A stretch of DNA of 64,000 nucleotides, taken from assembly GCA_010015655.1 (NCBI GenBank), contig ML976758.1, forward strand, positions 95,710 to 159,709. Reading direction: 5' to 3'. Numbering within the stretch: position 1 is the stretch's first letter; each line of letters starts with the position of its first letter. The stretch is from Bimuria novae-zelandiae CBS 107.79. Lineage: Eukaryota; Ascomycota; Dothideomycetes; Pleosporales; Didymosphaeriaceae. Below are positions 11,160-22,400 of the stretch, piece after piece. The notes beneath the pieces were generated by a model. It made no database searches. It saw only the letters and a list, made by a program, of their open reading frames with translations, and was not told the DNA's origin. Made by a program: the position numbers and the translations under genes.

Positions 11160-12783
11160 AGTGAAGTAATTTATAAGTGCTCCTTATATCCTTAATTTAC
11201 TAGACCTCTTTTTCCTTTTAGGGTTCTCCGTGTTTCCTGCATTCCGCAACTAGACATTCCTAGGATTTTAGGTCTCTATATAATAGTGTTGTTTCTAATA
11301 CTACTATTTATTCTTTTTAACATAGGTGTGCTAGGTAATCCCTATTATAGTCTAGCTATCTAACCTATTGTAGGTACTCTAGATTTATACCTTTTGTTTA
11401 CTAGTTTCCTATAGTTGTTGCTAATTCTGCGTTTATGCCTTTAGAATACTAGCCTATAGCTTCTTTATATGCTTTATGCATTTAGCATTTATTATTAAAA
11501 TACTTTTACTATCCTAATTCTTTATAGTGTCGTGGCTATTTGTTAGGAAAATGTTTATAGTATTTTATTATTAGTTTATAATTATTAATAAACTTATAGT
11601 TAGGGTTTTTTAGTAATATTACTATTAGTTCCCTTTTTATCTCGTGCTATTAATAATCCTCCTTATTATAAAGGAACCAGGCTACCTGCTTATACTATTC
11701 CTAAATTCTAACTTACTATCCTAGTATTAGTATATTTCCTTAGTATTTAGTAGCAATTTCGTAGGTTAAAGTAGCCCTTAGCCCCTTAAGCTTAATTTTT
11801 TACGTGTAGTCTTTAGGTGTATGTATCTAGCTATTACACACCTAGTAGTTTTCTTCTACTATTTAGAGAAAGACTTTGTACTCCTATACTATCCTCTATT
11901 CCGTTTCTTCTAGCGTCTCTAGAACTTTAAGTTCTATATTAGAGACGTTATTTTTAATTATTTTTAGTAGCATAGGCATTAGTGCCTATAATATAACTAT
12001 TACTACTTAAATAATTTATGCTTTCTTACTTTGTCCTTTATTATATTTTAGATAATTCTTTTAGAAGTAACCTTATTTTTTATATTTTAAGTATATTTTC
12101 TCTTTAAAGCGTTATCTTTGCTCTTAGTTAGATAGTCTATCCTTATAGTCCTTTCGCTACTTCTTTAGTTATTATTCTTAAGCTTTATTAGCTATTATAA
12201 TACCCTTATTATAGTCCTTTCGTGGTCTCTAGCTCCTCTTAATATTAGGTTAGATATAATTGCCTTCTTGCTTTTCTAATTATTATTTATATAGTTAGTT
12301 ATTAATTTTTATAGCTAGTTTTACGAGTTCTTCTAGGTCGTCTACCTAGTTATAGTAAGTAAGCTTATTCTTAAGGCTTTCCTTTAGTCTATTATAGTAG
12401 GCTGCCTAAAGTGGGACATTATCTTAATTAATCTTAGCTTAGAGGTGTCTAAACTTAGCTATATACGTACTAGCTAATTTTATTTATTTAAGTCTTTATA
12501 TTTTATATTAGGCTTATTATTCCTTATTAACTTCTTTAAATATAATTTAAATTTATTCTTTAAAAGATGCCTAGTCCTTAAACACCTTCTTAGTCTTATT
12601 ACTATATTTCGCGATGTTATCTTCGTTTTCTAGATAATTCTTAGTAAGGGGTTATAGCTATTTAGCTACTTTACCCTTTATATATATGTCTATTGCTAGG
12701 ATTTTTACCTACTTAGTTCTAAAGATATCCTTATTATATTAGTAGTATAATTTTATATTTATAAGAAAAGTCTTAAGTCCTTC
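11160..12783 (-). pseudogene. gypsy-like gag relic, 3' part
   Basis: The minus strand carries a Ty3/gypsy-like Gag: around 12,420-12,290 it reads AAYYNRLKESLKNKLTYY followed by DDLEELVKLAIKINN, typical of fungal gypsy Gag C-terminal halves. Near 12,095-12,052 the nucleocapsid knuckle C-x2-C-x4-H-x4-C appears as Y-x2-Y-x4-Y-x4-Y. From about 11,950 to 11,160 a further damaged, charged frame follows (for example KYYKHFPNK) that I cannot assign. Gag continues across the copia insertion into 18243-18486. No pol or 3' LTR was recognised, so the element looks truncated. Confidence 0.6.
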
Positions 12784-13007
12784 TGTCCGATTATATGGCC
12801 TCTATCTGTTGTGGATATGAGGCTGGAGCACTCTCTCTTTTGTACTATTCTAAATAGGGCTAGCGCTGCAGCGGCACTTATTTGGAGCCTCGCACACATC
12901 TGCATTCCAGACACAGACAGAACACGAATATCATTAATAAATTATCACAACTATTAATTCTTATTATTGCATTATCTTAAAGTAACAGAATACTATTAAA
13001 TTTAATA
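12784..13007 (+). repeat. 5' LTR of copia no. 3
   Basis: Begins TGTCCGATTATATGG; its terminal TGACA has mutated to TAATA. Preceded by CCTTC. Confidence 0.9.
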
Positions 13008-13110
13008 ATTAAGAGTCTCACTGCCTTAACTAAACCTTAAGAAAGGATAATGTCGCTGTTAACACTCCGCGACTTAACAATTATATTAACTAATTATACT
13101 AACTATACAC

Positions 13111-16100
13111 TATGGCTGCTGCAGCTAAAAGCGCGATGCGAACTAATAGATATATAGCCTATTATTAACCTAGATAGAGCCAAACTCCCACGCAAAAGGC
13201 CGACACCGCCGTCGCCGCCAGAAATAGCGAGTTACTAACTAATTATCCGCGTAAACGACGACGATTAACAGAACCCTTTAACACGCCTATTAGAGCTATC
13301 AAACTTAGGACTTAAGGTATATAAGGAGGACATTAAGTTTTATAAGATATAGCTTAAAGACTACAAGATAAAGGATAAGGAATACCGCGAGGAGAGATTA
13401 AGTCTTAAGAAAGTGGTTATCTATATCTAATCTACTATGTCGCCACACCTGCAACGCAACTGCTGCAAGCCTGGAGAGCAAATCTAGTAATAGATTACGT
13501 CTTTAACACAGACCGTAGGCATTAATAAAGAAGACGAGCGGGATAAAGCAAGAGCACGATACCTATAGGCCCTTAAGCTAATAAGATAACCCTTAAACTG
13601 GGATACCTGGCTAACTAAGTATAATTAGGTAGCTATAGAAGTAGAGACGAACAATGTCGCCGAAGTATAATTAATTTATAATACTATAAAGGACTTCCTA
13701 ACTGCGATTATAAAGGCTGCTCCCACTTAGGGTGTGTCCTTTCAAGAAACTAGACGCCGAGACGCAGATATGACAAGGAAGGAGATGATAAAACGCTTTT
13801 AAGAATATATGGCAATACTCTACCTAATTAAGGGCAAATATCATAGGGGCGCCTTTACTACTAGTGAGCTATCTCTCGCTGCTAGTAGTGCATCCACCCC
13901 AGGCACTAACAGGGACGCCTCTTACGCTGCCGAAGACGCGCCATCTTCCACGAATAACTAACGTAGATAGGGGAGACCTCGACAAAAACAATCCTTTAGT
14001 TAAAGCACCATATCTAAGCAGTCTTTAATAGAGGATATAATAGTAGTTAAAGGTAAAAAATGTCCTGCTTGTAAACAAAGGCATAGTCTAAAAGACTACT
14101 TCTACGCATATCTAGATCATGCACTAGAGTAGTTTAGGCCACGACCTAGCTTTGCAGATATAGTATAATACAGAATCTAAAATGATTTACATCTATAAGA
14201 TGAGATGAGGAAGGTGAAAAGACTAAAGTCTTAAACACTTAGAATTAAATTATCACATACTCCCACTCTAACTCGAATTACTAAGGCTAATAATAAGTAA
14301 CTAGACGGACGTAAGATTACTAAAATCCTAGTAAGCTTCTAAGCCGCATCCTTCTATAATAAATTAAACACGTACCTATTGCGATGCTTAGCCATACTCG
14401 ATTTAGGCACAACCTGCCATATCTTTAACAATATTAATCGCTTTATCTCATACCGGCCACCGGCGTTAGGAGACTTTATATAGGCAGGGAATACACAAAT
14501 ATAGATCTAAGGATATAGGACTATCTATCTTAACGTATAGAGTGCAAGCGGTAATTAAATAATATAGCTAGATAATATCGCCTATTGCCCTAATTTGCTC
14601 TGCAACCTTATATTATTTTAATTACTTTAGAGGCAAGGCCTTTAGTGGGACACAAGGATAGACCTAACAACTCTAAAAAGAAGAGATAATACTGTGCTGG
14701 CAGAACTTTAAGAGTTGCACGGATAGTAGGTGCTAGAATATAGAATAAGGCTATTAGGTAGTATTCCTACTAATACTGCGCACGCCACTTACAAGACTAA
14801 CACACGCACTAAATAAAGACCGCAGAAGGTAGACGCGTAGACCTAGCACTAATAATTAGGCTATCTAGGCCCTTAGGCCCTCGAACACCTCGTGTAGCAA
14901 TCTAAGGGAGTAAGGATTAAAGGCCTCCCTATAGTTAAATGTAACGCCTGCGGTAAAGTAAAACTAAAATGGCAAATACGCTGGCAAGCTAGGGAGCAAA
15001 CTAAAGGCCCTGGCGAGCGAGTCGTAATAGACTTTCACGACTACGAAGCAGACAGCTTAACAAGAGAGAAGAGCTAAATACTAATTACTAATTAATTCTC
15101 TAGCTTCGCATAGGACTACTACTTTAAGGATAACCGCCTAGCACGCTTAATTATTAAATTACTTAGCACCTTTATACAGTTTATAAAAGTATAATACAAC
15201 ATTATAGTAAAAGTAATTAAATCTAATAACGAGATCTTCTCTATTAAGGTAAACGTTAAGAAGTGGTGCTTAGCGTAAGGTATTAAGATCGAGCCTTTAG
15301 CACTAGATACTTAAGTATAAAATAGAGGAGCTAAACACTTAGGGGGTGTAATTAAGGAGAAAGCGCGCGCGATGCGACTTAACTTTAACCTATCTTAGTA
15401 AATATAGCCTAAGATCACCCGAGCCGCAGTCTACCTATATAATCGAACGCCGAACTACGCTAATTAATAGCGATCTCTATATAAAGTGTTCTTTATAACA
15501 GTAACCTTTTAGAACGGCATTGTCACCTAACTAAAGAAGCCTAATTAAGCTTACTTAAAAGCCTATAGCTGCAAGACCTTTGCTATAACTAATAACACTA
15601 AACGTGGTAAGAGCAAGCTCCAGCGACTAGATCCTAAAGCATAGATAGGTTATTTAGTTAGCTATAAATTAACTAACATCTAGAGAATATGGATTCCCTC
15701 TCTAGCAAAGACAATTAGTACTCGCGATGTAATTTTCGACGAGGATACTATGTTCTTAGGCAAAACTAAAGACCTGGTGGACAACCTTATGCATAATACA
15801 TTAGAAGAAATAGCAGCCTAGGTGCGATTAGTAGAGCTACCTTCTTTACCTTAATAAGAGCAAGCCACCAAGTCTTTTTTTAAGGATAAGATAATTAGTA
15901 AAGCGCTAGAGGAAGAGGTTAAAAGCGCTTTTAAGTATAATTAAGGCAAGAGAGCTAGGTATAAATATCTAACGCCTCTATTAACACTGCTACTAGTGAC
16001 ACTCCTTGCACAACTAATGGCAGGAGGCGATTAAGCTAGACTACCCTAAGAGTTGTAAACAGGGCAGTTGCAAACAAGCGCATAGGCTATAGCCTTTATA

Positions 16101-18000
16101 GTAGGCACTAAAGCCAGCAGTAACGGCAAATATAAAGGCAAGATTCTTAATAAGGCGTAGCTTTAATAAATAATTATATTAGGTAAGAAGCCACATCGAA
16201 GCGTGCTTCTAGAGCCACCCACATGCTAAAGCAAGCTCGAAGATCACCCTCTTTATAATATATAGAAGGAAGCAGAACGTTCCTATCTATAGAGCCACAA
16301 GGAAATAAAGTCTTAGAGCGAGGTCGCAGCAGCTCTAGTAAAGGCAGCAGGCCATTAAATCCTTAACTATATATAGGTATACACCTACAAGTTCGACAAA
16401 CACCATCAACTATAAAAGTGCAAGGCAAGGCTAGTAGTGCGGGGCAATTAATAGTGGCACCTAACCTTGCAAGAAACCTACGCTATAACACTTATAGGAC
16501 AATCCTTTTACATGCTTATAGCGATTATAGCTTGGTTTAACCTAGAACTTATCTAACATAACGTTACGAACGCGTTTGTTCATGCAAAGCTGGACAGAGA
16601 AATCTACATAAGAATGCCCCGCGGATACTCGCGAGCAGGCACAGTCCTTAAACTACACAAAGCACTATATAGACTGCGCATATCTCCACTACTCTAGCAA
16701 AGAGAGTTTATATTAACGCTCCGTAATATTGGCTTTGAAATAGTGCCCCACGAGCCATGCTACCTTATTAAGGACGGCATTATTATCTTCTTCTATATAG
16801 ATAATCTTATTATCGCCTATTAGAAGAATCACGAGCCTGCAGCAAAAGTAGCTATTAAAGAGATAAGAACTAAATTTACCCTTACTAGCGGGGAAGACCT
16901 GCAATAGTTTCTAGGAATTGAAATTATTAGAGACCGCTTAAATAAAAAGATCTGGCTTTTACAAGCATTATACATCGATAAAATATCGCGCCTTATTGAT
17001 CACCATGAGATTCGCCACAATACCCCGATAGGTTTAATCAAATTACTCCCAAGAACAGGACTAGCTAGTAAAAGTAAGATTAATTAATACCAGCGTAAAG
17101 TCGGATTAATTCTCTATACTATAGTTATAACTTGACTAGATATCGCCTTTGCAAGCTCCAGATTATCACGATTCTTATCTAACCTAAGCGAAGAGCATTA
17201 AGTGGCTGCTAACTAAGTTCTCCTCTATCTTACTAATACCAAATCACTAGGTCTTTAGCTTGGGGGTGTAGATACTTTGGAAGTAGCAAGCGACGCATCC
17301 TTTATAGATAATACACTTAATTGCAAGAGTTCACAAGGATATATTATTAAGCTATTTAGCGGCCTAATTGCCTGGAAAGCAAGCAAGCAAGATACAGTTA
17401 CTACATTAATAATAGAGGCCGAACTTCTAGCGCTTTTATAAATAGCTAAGGAGGCCATCTTTACTTCACGATTACTCTAGGAGCTCTAGATCGCTATAAG
17501 TAATTACCTAATTACAATTAACTGCGATAATTAATAAACTATTCGCCTAGTTACAAAAGAGATCGCAAAGCTGTAGACTAAGCTCCGCTATATAGATATC
17601 TATAATTACTAGCTAAGACAAGAAGTTACACTTAGGAAAATTAAGGTAGACTATTAACGCTCAGAGGACATGGTTGTAGATGGACTTATAAACAGACTTG
17701 TCAACAATCAAGCCAATCAAGCCGATCTAACCAAATTTAGTAATATCTTGGCCTACACGAGCTAGTGAATTACCATATTAGGCTAGACCGGCTTGATTGG
17801 CTTGATTGTTAACAAGTCTGCTTATAAAGGCCCTGCTAGTAAACAAATAGAGCAAGTTTCTAAATAAGCTAGGACTTAAAGATATATTAAACAAGATTAC
17901 TAATTAAGAGGTTGCCCTGCAGGATCTACAGCAAAGGATAGAGGCCTTTAAGTTAGAATAATAGATAGATAAATAATGCGAAGGTCCAGCTTGAGGATAA
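13111..18000 (+). pseudogene. Gag-Pol polyprotein relic of copia no. 3
   Basis: The plus-strand frame shows, in order: a zinc knuckle near 14,065-14,105 (CPACKQRHSLKDY, last Cys changed to Tyr); the protease-like LDLGTTCHIF near 14,398-14,430; the integrase zinc-finger Cys pair CNACGKVKLKW near 14,940-14,975; the integrase core VVIDFHDYEADS near 15,020-15,060; NRTPNYAN near 15,440; reverse transcriptase NAFVHAKLDREIYIRMPRGY near 16,567-16,630 and LHKALYRLRISPLL; the catalytic box FYIDNLIIAY near 16,791-16,820 (YVDD changed to YIDN); and RNase H with ASDASF near 17,286. Stops are frequent. The final block DGLI / ALLVNK is split by the MITE-like insert. Confidence 0.9.
17692..17821. mobile_element. 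130-bp MITE-like insertion
   Basis: Inverted repeats of about 40 bp (17692-17731 and 17781-17821) begin ACAGACTTGT and contain two CAATCAAGCC-like motifs. The few mismatches are A/G or C/T. Identical TTATAA hexamers flank it (17686-17691 and 17822-17827). Removing the insert and one TTATAA restores the polyprotein reading DGL-I-K-ALLVNK seen in copia C-termini, so the insertion edges are well supported. It has no coding capacity. TTATAA contains both TA and TATA, so the superfamily of the mobilising transposase cannot be settled here. Confidence 0.8.
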
Positions 18001-18018
18001 GCCCAAGCTGAGGGGGTG

Positions 18019-18242
18019 TGTCTGATTATATGGCCTCTATCTGTTGTGGATATGAGGCTAGAGCACTCTCTCTTTTATACTATTCTAAATAGGGCTAGCG
18101 CTGCAGCGACACTTATTTAGAGCCTCGCACACATCTGCATTCCAGACACAGACAGAACACGAACATTATTAATAAATCATCACAACCATCAATTCTCATC
18201 ATTGCATTATCTCAAAGTAATAGAACACTATTAAATCTGACA
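18019..18242 (+). repeat. 3' LTR of copia no. 3
   Basis: Begins TGTCTGATTATATGG and ends TGACA, followed by CCTTC. Same length as the 5' copy. Confidence 0.9.
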
Positions 18243-18486
18243 CCTTCTCTTTTATCTTTATAAATTTTAGGAACTTTAAAGGATATCTTTCCTATAGTTA
18301 TAGTAGCTAAAATATAAGCTATTAGCGTAGCTAGCTATTTCTTAAGCTACTGTATTTTATTAGCCTAGTTAGTTAACACTATTATAGTATTTATAGTTAG
18401 TCTAAAAGTCACGCTTCCTATTAGGACCCTTACTATTATAGCTATCGTGGCTATTTCCGTTGTTTTAAACCTTTAGGTAATTAAAG
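18243..18486 (-). pseudogene. gypsy-like gag relic, 5' part
   Basis: Minus-strand continuation of the gag relic on the other side of the copia insertion. The reading ...FKVPKIYKDKRE at its left end joins to GLKTFLINIKLYYQYNK on the far side (12,783 leftwards) once the copia element and one CCTTC are removed. Many stops. Confidence 0.55.
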
Positions 18487-18965
18487 TGTTATAATGGTTC
18501 TACGTACCTAAGCCTAATTTAGGTTAAGGGAAGATAGATTAAGGGAGAGGTGCCTTATAGATATTTAGTAGTTAAAAGCTAGAGATAGCCACGAGGTAGG
18601 TTTTAAAAATAATTTAATTTTATAATAAACTATAAAATAACTCACTAAGAGATTTATTAATCTGTTATAGAAGATATACTCGTAGTATATTAAGTTAACT
18701 ATAAGGAGTAGGAGAAGTACAGAAAAATTATTAAACTATATATTATCTATCCTAGTTCTTGCTATTATCTAAATTGCTATTATAGTCCTACTAAGCTATT
18801 ATAGTCCCTTAGACTTCTCGCTTAGGCGGGACTACATCACGTAACTACTAACCTAAGCTGTTCCGCGTCTTCGTGTGTTCCCGCGACCTGGTTATTTTGC
18901 GAACAATTACTTCTTTGGCGTAATTGTCTGGTTTCCCTGTTTCTGTGAGGTTCGTGATCGTAACA
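18487..18965 (-). repeat. 5' LTR of the gypsy-like relic
   Basis: A 479-bp block beginning TGTTATAATGG and ending CGATCGTAACA, with TGTTA/TAACA inverted ends. It abuts the gag relic on one side. On the other side is DNA that matches the reverse complement of about 37,760-37,925. It has therefore inserted into the inverted copy of the 35-39 kb element. No partner LTR was found in the window. Confidence 0.65.
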
Positions 18966-19138
18966 CTATATAGAAACGTAGGTGTAATATTAGAATACTT
19001 ATTATTATACTTACCTAATTTTAATCTAAATAAGCAGATCTTTATGGCTATAAAAAGCTAAATAAAATAAAATTTTAAGTAGGCTAACGTATACGCTAAC
19101 TTTACTTACTTTTTTTAAAAAAAAAAAGATATATAGGC

Positions 19139-19380
19139 TGTTAATACGGCAATAGGCTGTTGGATTAAGACTTCGTTACAACGATGTGGTATTGATTTGA
19201 TTCTTGATTGCAGATCTATTGTGGTGGGCTGTTGTGAGAAGTATTTATCAAGCGTGGTTTGTCCCTTGCTAGCCTAATCAGGACTAGCGCAACAAACTAT
19301 AGGCAAACTACGTAATAAACCACAGGCAAACTATATAGTAGTGAAAGCTATAGTAGTGTTGCGCAGGTTTAAAGCCAACA
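19139..19380 (-). repeat. 3' LTR of copia no. 2
   Basis: 242 bp, TGTTAATACGG to GCCAACA; partner of 24714-24955. Confidence 0.88.
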
Positions 19381-19449
19381 CTGGCTATCTTTTCTTTTAT
19401 GCTACATGTGGCTAGTTTAGCCCAGAACGCTTAAATCTACAATAAAACA

Positions 19450-22400
19450 CAATCTATAATAGTTGCTAGTTTTCTAACTAGACTAGCGCTAGTGCGCGTC
19501 CTCTTAGTGCCTATCTTACTGCTCCTTTTATAGACTTACTACTTCTTACTATCGTAATTGTATCTAGGGTGTTAACTTTAGCACGATTGACCCAGCCTTG
19601 CACGCGAAGCTCAAGCTAGTTATAGTTAATAAAATGCTCTATAGCTAAGTTAGAGCCAGCCTTAGTTATTAAGTCTGTTAGATTGTCACGTCCATCGATC
19701 TAGCGGATGTCTATAAGATTATTACGCTTATAGGCCTTATGCAAAGCTATAATATTAATTATAAGACGCTTCTCCTTAGTAGTGCTAAGCTTAATAAAGT
19801 AATCGTATAAGGAGCGTAAGTCAGTGCACACAACGATAAAGATATTAAAGAGGTTAAGTTACTACATAATTATGTTAATTATACCGCTAATTATAATTAT
19901 AATGTTAACTCTATAGGCTATCGCGTAGATCTTAAATACAAAAACGCTGCGAGTGACGCGCTTATACTTAATAGATAACTAGTAGATAATATTACTAGTA
20001 AACTTAAAGTTACGATTGCTATCTTTAGTCTTATTACTAAGCGTGATCACGAAGCCCATTTATAATAACATATCCTTATTATTAGTAAATAATATGTTAA
20101 CAAAGGCGTATAGCTTTAAGTTACTTAAGTCTAGTAGGATAAAGTTAAGGCCGCGAGTAATATTCTCCTTCTACTAAATAATACGCTTATTTAATTTAGC
20201 AATTTCTTCTTTTATAGGCTCACTCGCTTAGACTACGGCGGCGAGGTTAAAGCTCGCCTTAGGTTAACAAATTGTCGTAATGTAAGCACCTCGAGCGCGC
20301 TGTTAAATATATAATTACTTATTATTAGCTATTTCTAGCTTCTTGCCTTACTTCTTCTAGCGTAAAGTAATAGCGCGATTATTATTATTAAGCTTAATAA
20401 TGTAGCCGTTAAAGTTAATTTGCGCGTCTGGTAAAAGAAACTACTTAGGCTTAGCCTTAAAATGTAGCTCTTGGTCCTTAAGGTCTGTAAAAGCTTTATC
20501 AGACAGACTAAGCGTGTTATTAGTTTGTATGCTAATAATGCCGAAGCACTTGCTACTAGCCTTACTAATAAGCAGGCATAGATTATAAGTAGATGTTACC
20601 ATGTGGAGAGTCTTAGTGTGGTGTTTATTATACGTTAACTACTAATAGACACCTGCTTCAGCAATGCCGTACAACGGCTTAATAATAATTATAACTATAT
20701 TTATTAGATAACTTTCCTTGAGCTAGACTAGTATGTTAGCTATAATAGTACGCTGGAGTGGATCATCCGATTGCGTATAGGCCTAAGTAATGTCACGGAG
20801 CCAGAGGTACATGCCCAGCTTTAATAGTGATAGTGCTAGAGCGATAATCACACGCTGGCTTGCACGCTGGATAGTAGGAGACTATATTAGGACAAGCTTC
20901 TTATTATTATTAGCGTATTCTTAGATAACAAGACAGGACTTCTTGTACGGGCGATTAGTAGTCTTACCCTTAACTTTATTAATAATACGTAACTTAAAGA
21001 TGCGGATCTTATTATAATAGTAAAGACTATACTTCTTAAAGTAAAAGACACCTTATATTATAAGGGCGTTAATCTCTGCCTTTATAGATGCTTTAAATAG
21101 TTACCTTAGTGTTATAATCTTGCTAACTACTTATAGCTTCTTAGCCAGGACAAAATTATCACGCTTACGTTAATTAAGGTTAACTATAGTAGTTATAACT
21201 TTGTTAGGTTTTAGCTTATTTCTTAAGCCTTTTGGCCTACCGCGCTTACGCTTGGGCGCGGGCTCCTCTATAATAGGAGTGAAATTATTATTAGAGCCAC
21301 TATTATCCTCGTCCTCTATAAGAGGGGTAATAATAGTTATATCATCTGCATGATACAGGCGCACTACAGTAATACGAAAGGTGACTTGTTTGTTATTAAT
21401 TTTAATAACTATAGATTGCTTATTAACGTGGAGGGCGATTATCTAATGCGGGCTAGACTATTTATAGTTCTCTCGCCAGACCTTAACGCTACTTAGGATA
21501 GGTAATAGTAAGATATTAGTTATATTAGGACTATTGTAAGTTGCAAAAGCCTTATTAACTTAGCGCTTTACCTTAATCTTATATACTTTAGCTATTGCTT
21601 TGCGCACTGCAGCGCCGCGGGCGGTAATAGATAGCGATAGTAGTAATTTCTTTAACAGGCGAGGATATGCTCTAAAGACAAGAAAAGTTAGGACAAGTTC
21701 GTTAGGACCTGCGGTGTTATTAACAGCCTTGATAGCCATCTATAAGATATGTTTAGGAGCGGTTGTGCGTCCAACGTCTATAGAGATCACTTTATAAGCA
21801 CGGCGGATAGGAGCATAATAGCGCTTAATCTTGCCAATTAAATAATATGCCTCTACTAGGACTTCCTTAACCTTAATTATAAGTAACGTGGCGTTATTAA
21901 TAAACTTATTAGTAATAAAGTTCTTGCCAGTATCTATCTTAATAACGTTAAGAGGACTAACGTACATGTTAATCTACATAGCGCGAAGGAGATCCTAAGT
22001 AGTGTTTGCCTAGATATTTAGCATAAATTAAGTAGCTTAAAAAGCTGTGGCTTTATTAACTACGTAGAGTACTAGTTTCTAATTAATATATATTACATTA
22101 ATAATAACGCATGAGTTAAAGTCTATGTTATCGCGAATAGTAAAGCGGAAACGGCTAGGTGCTTTGCTGTAGATTTAACACTAGTAATAGTACTTATTAA
22201 TGCGATTAATAATGTCCTTATTAATGTCTTTATAGCCTGCTTTGCTAAGGATCTTATGCAGTCGTCTAGTAGCAAGATAGCTAAAGCGTTAGTAAAGCTA
22301 GCGCAGCTTAGTCTTGGTTAAGTAGTAAATAATAGTCTCTTGTTTATTAAGCAGGAGCCATGGATGTCCCTATTTACGGATAATTAGGAATTCTTTGCCA

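Larger units (their letters stand above)
12784..18242 (+). mobile_element. Ty1/copia LTR retrotransposon no. 3, complete but RIP-degraded
   Basis: Two 224-bp LTRs (12784-13007 and 18019-18242) are bounded by the 5-bp duplication CCTTC (12779-12783 and 18243-18247). A purine run CTGAGGGGGTG lies directly before the 3' LTR. The LTRs differ at about 18 sites by eye, all transitions. The plus-strand interior encodes gag, protease, integrase, reverse transcriptase and RNase H in copia order. The element is inserted in the gypsy-like gag relic and itself contains a 130-bp insertion (17692-17821). Confidence 0.92.

Noticed and set aside
10893..18965. block at 10893 as the 3' LTR partner of the gypsy-like LTR at 18487-18965
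   Set aside because: The two sequences do not match; they cannot be the two LTRs of one element.
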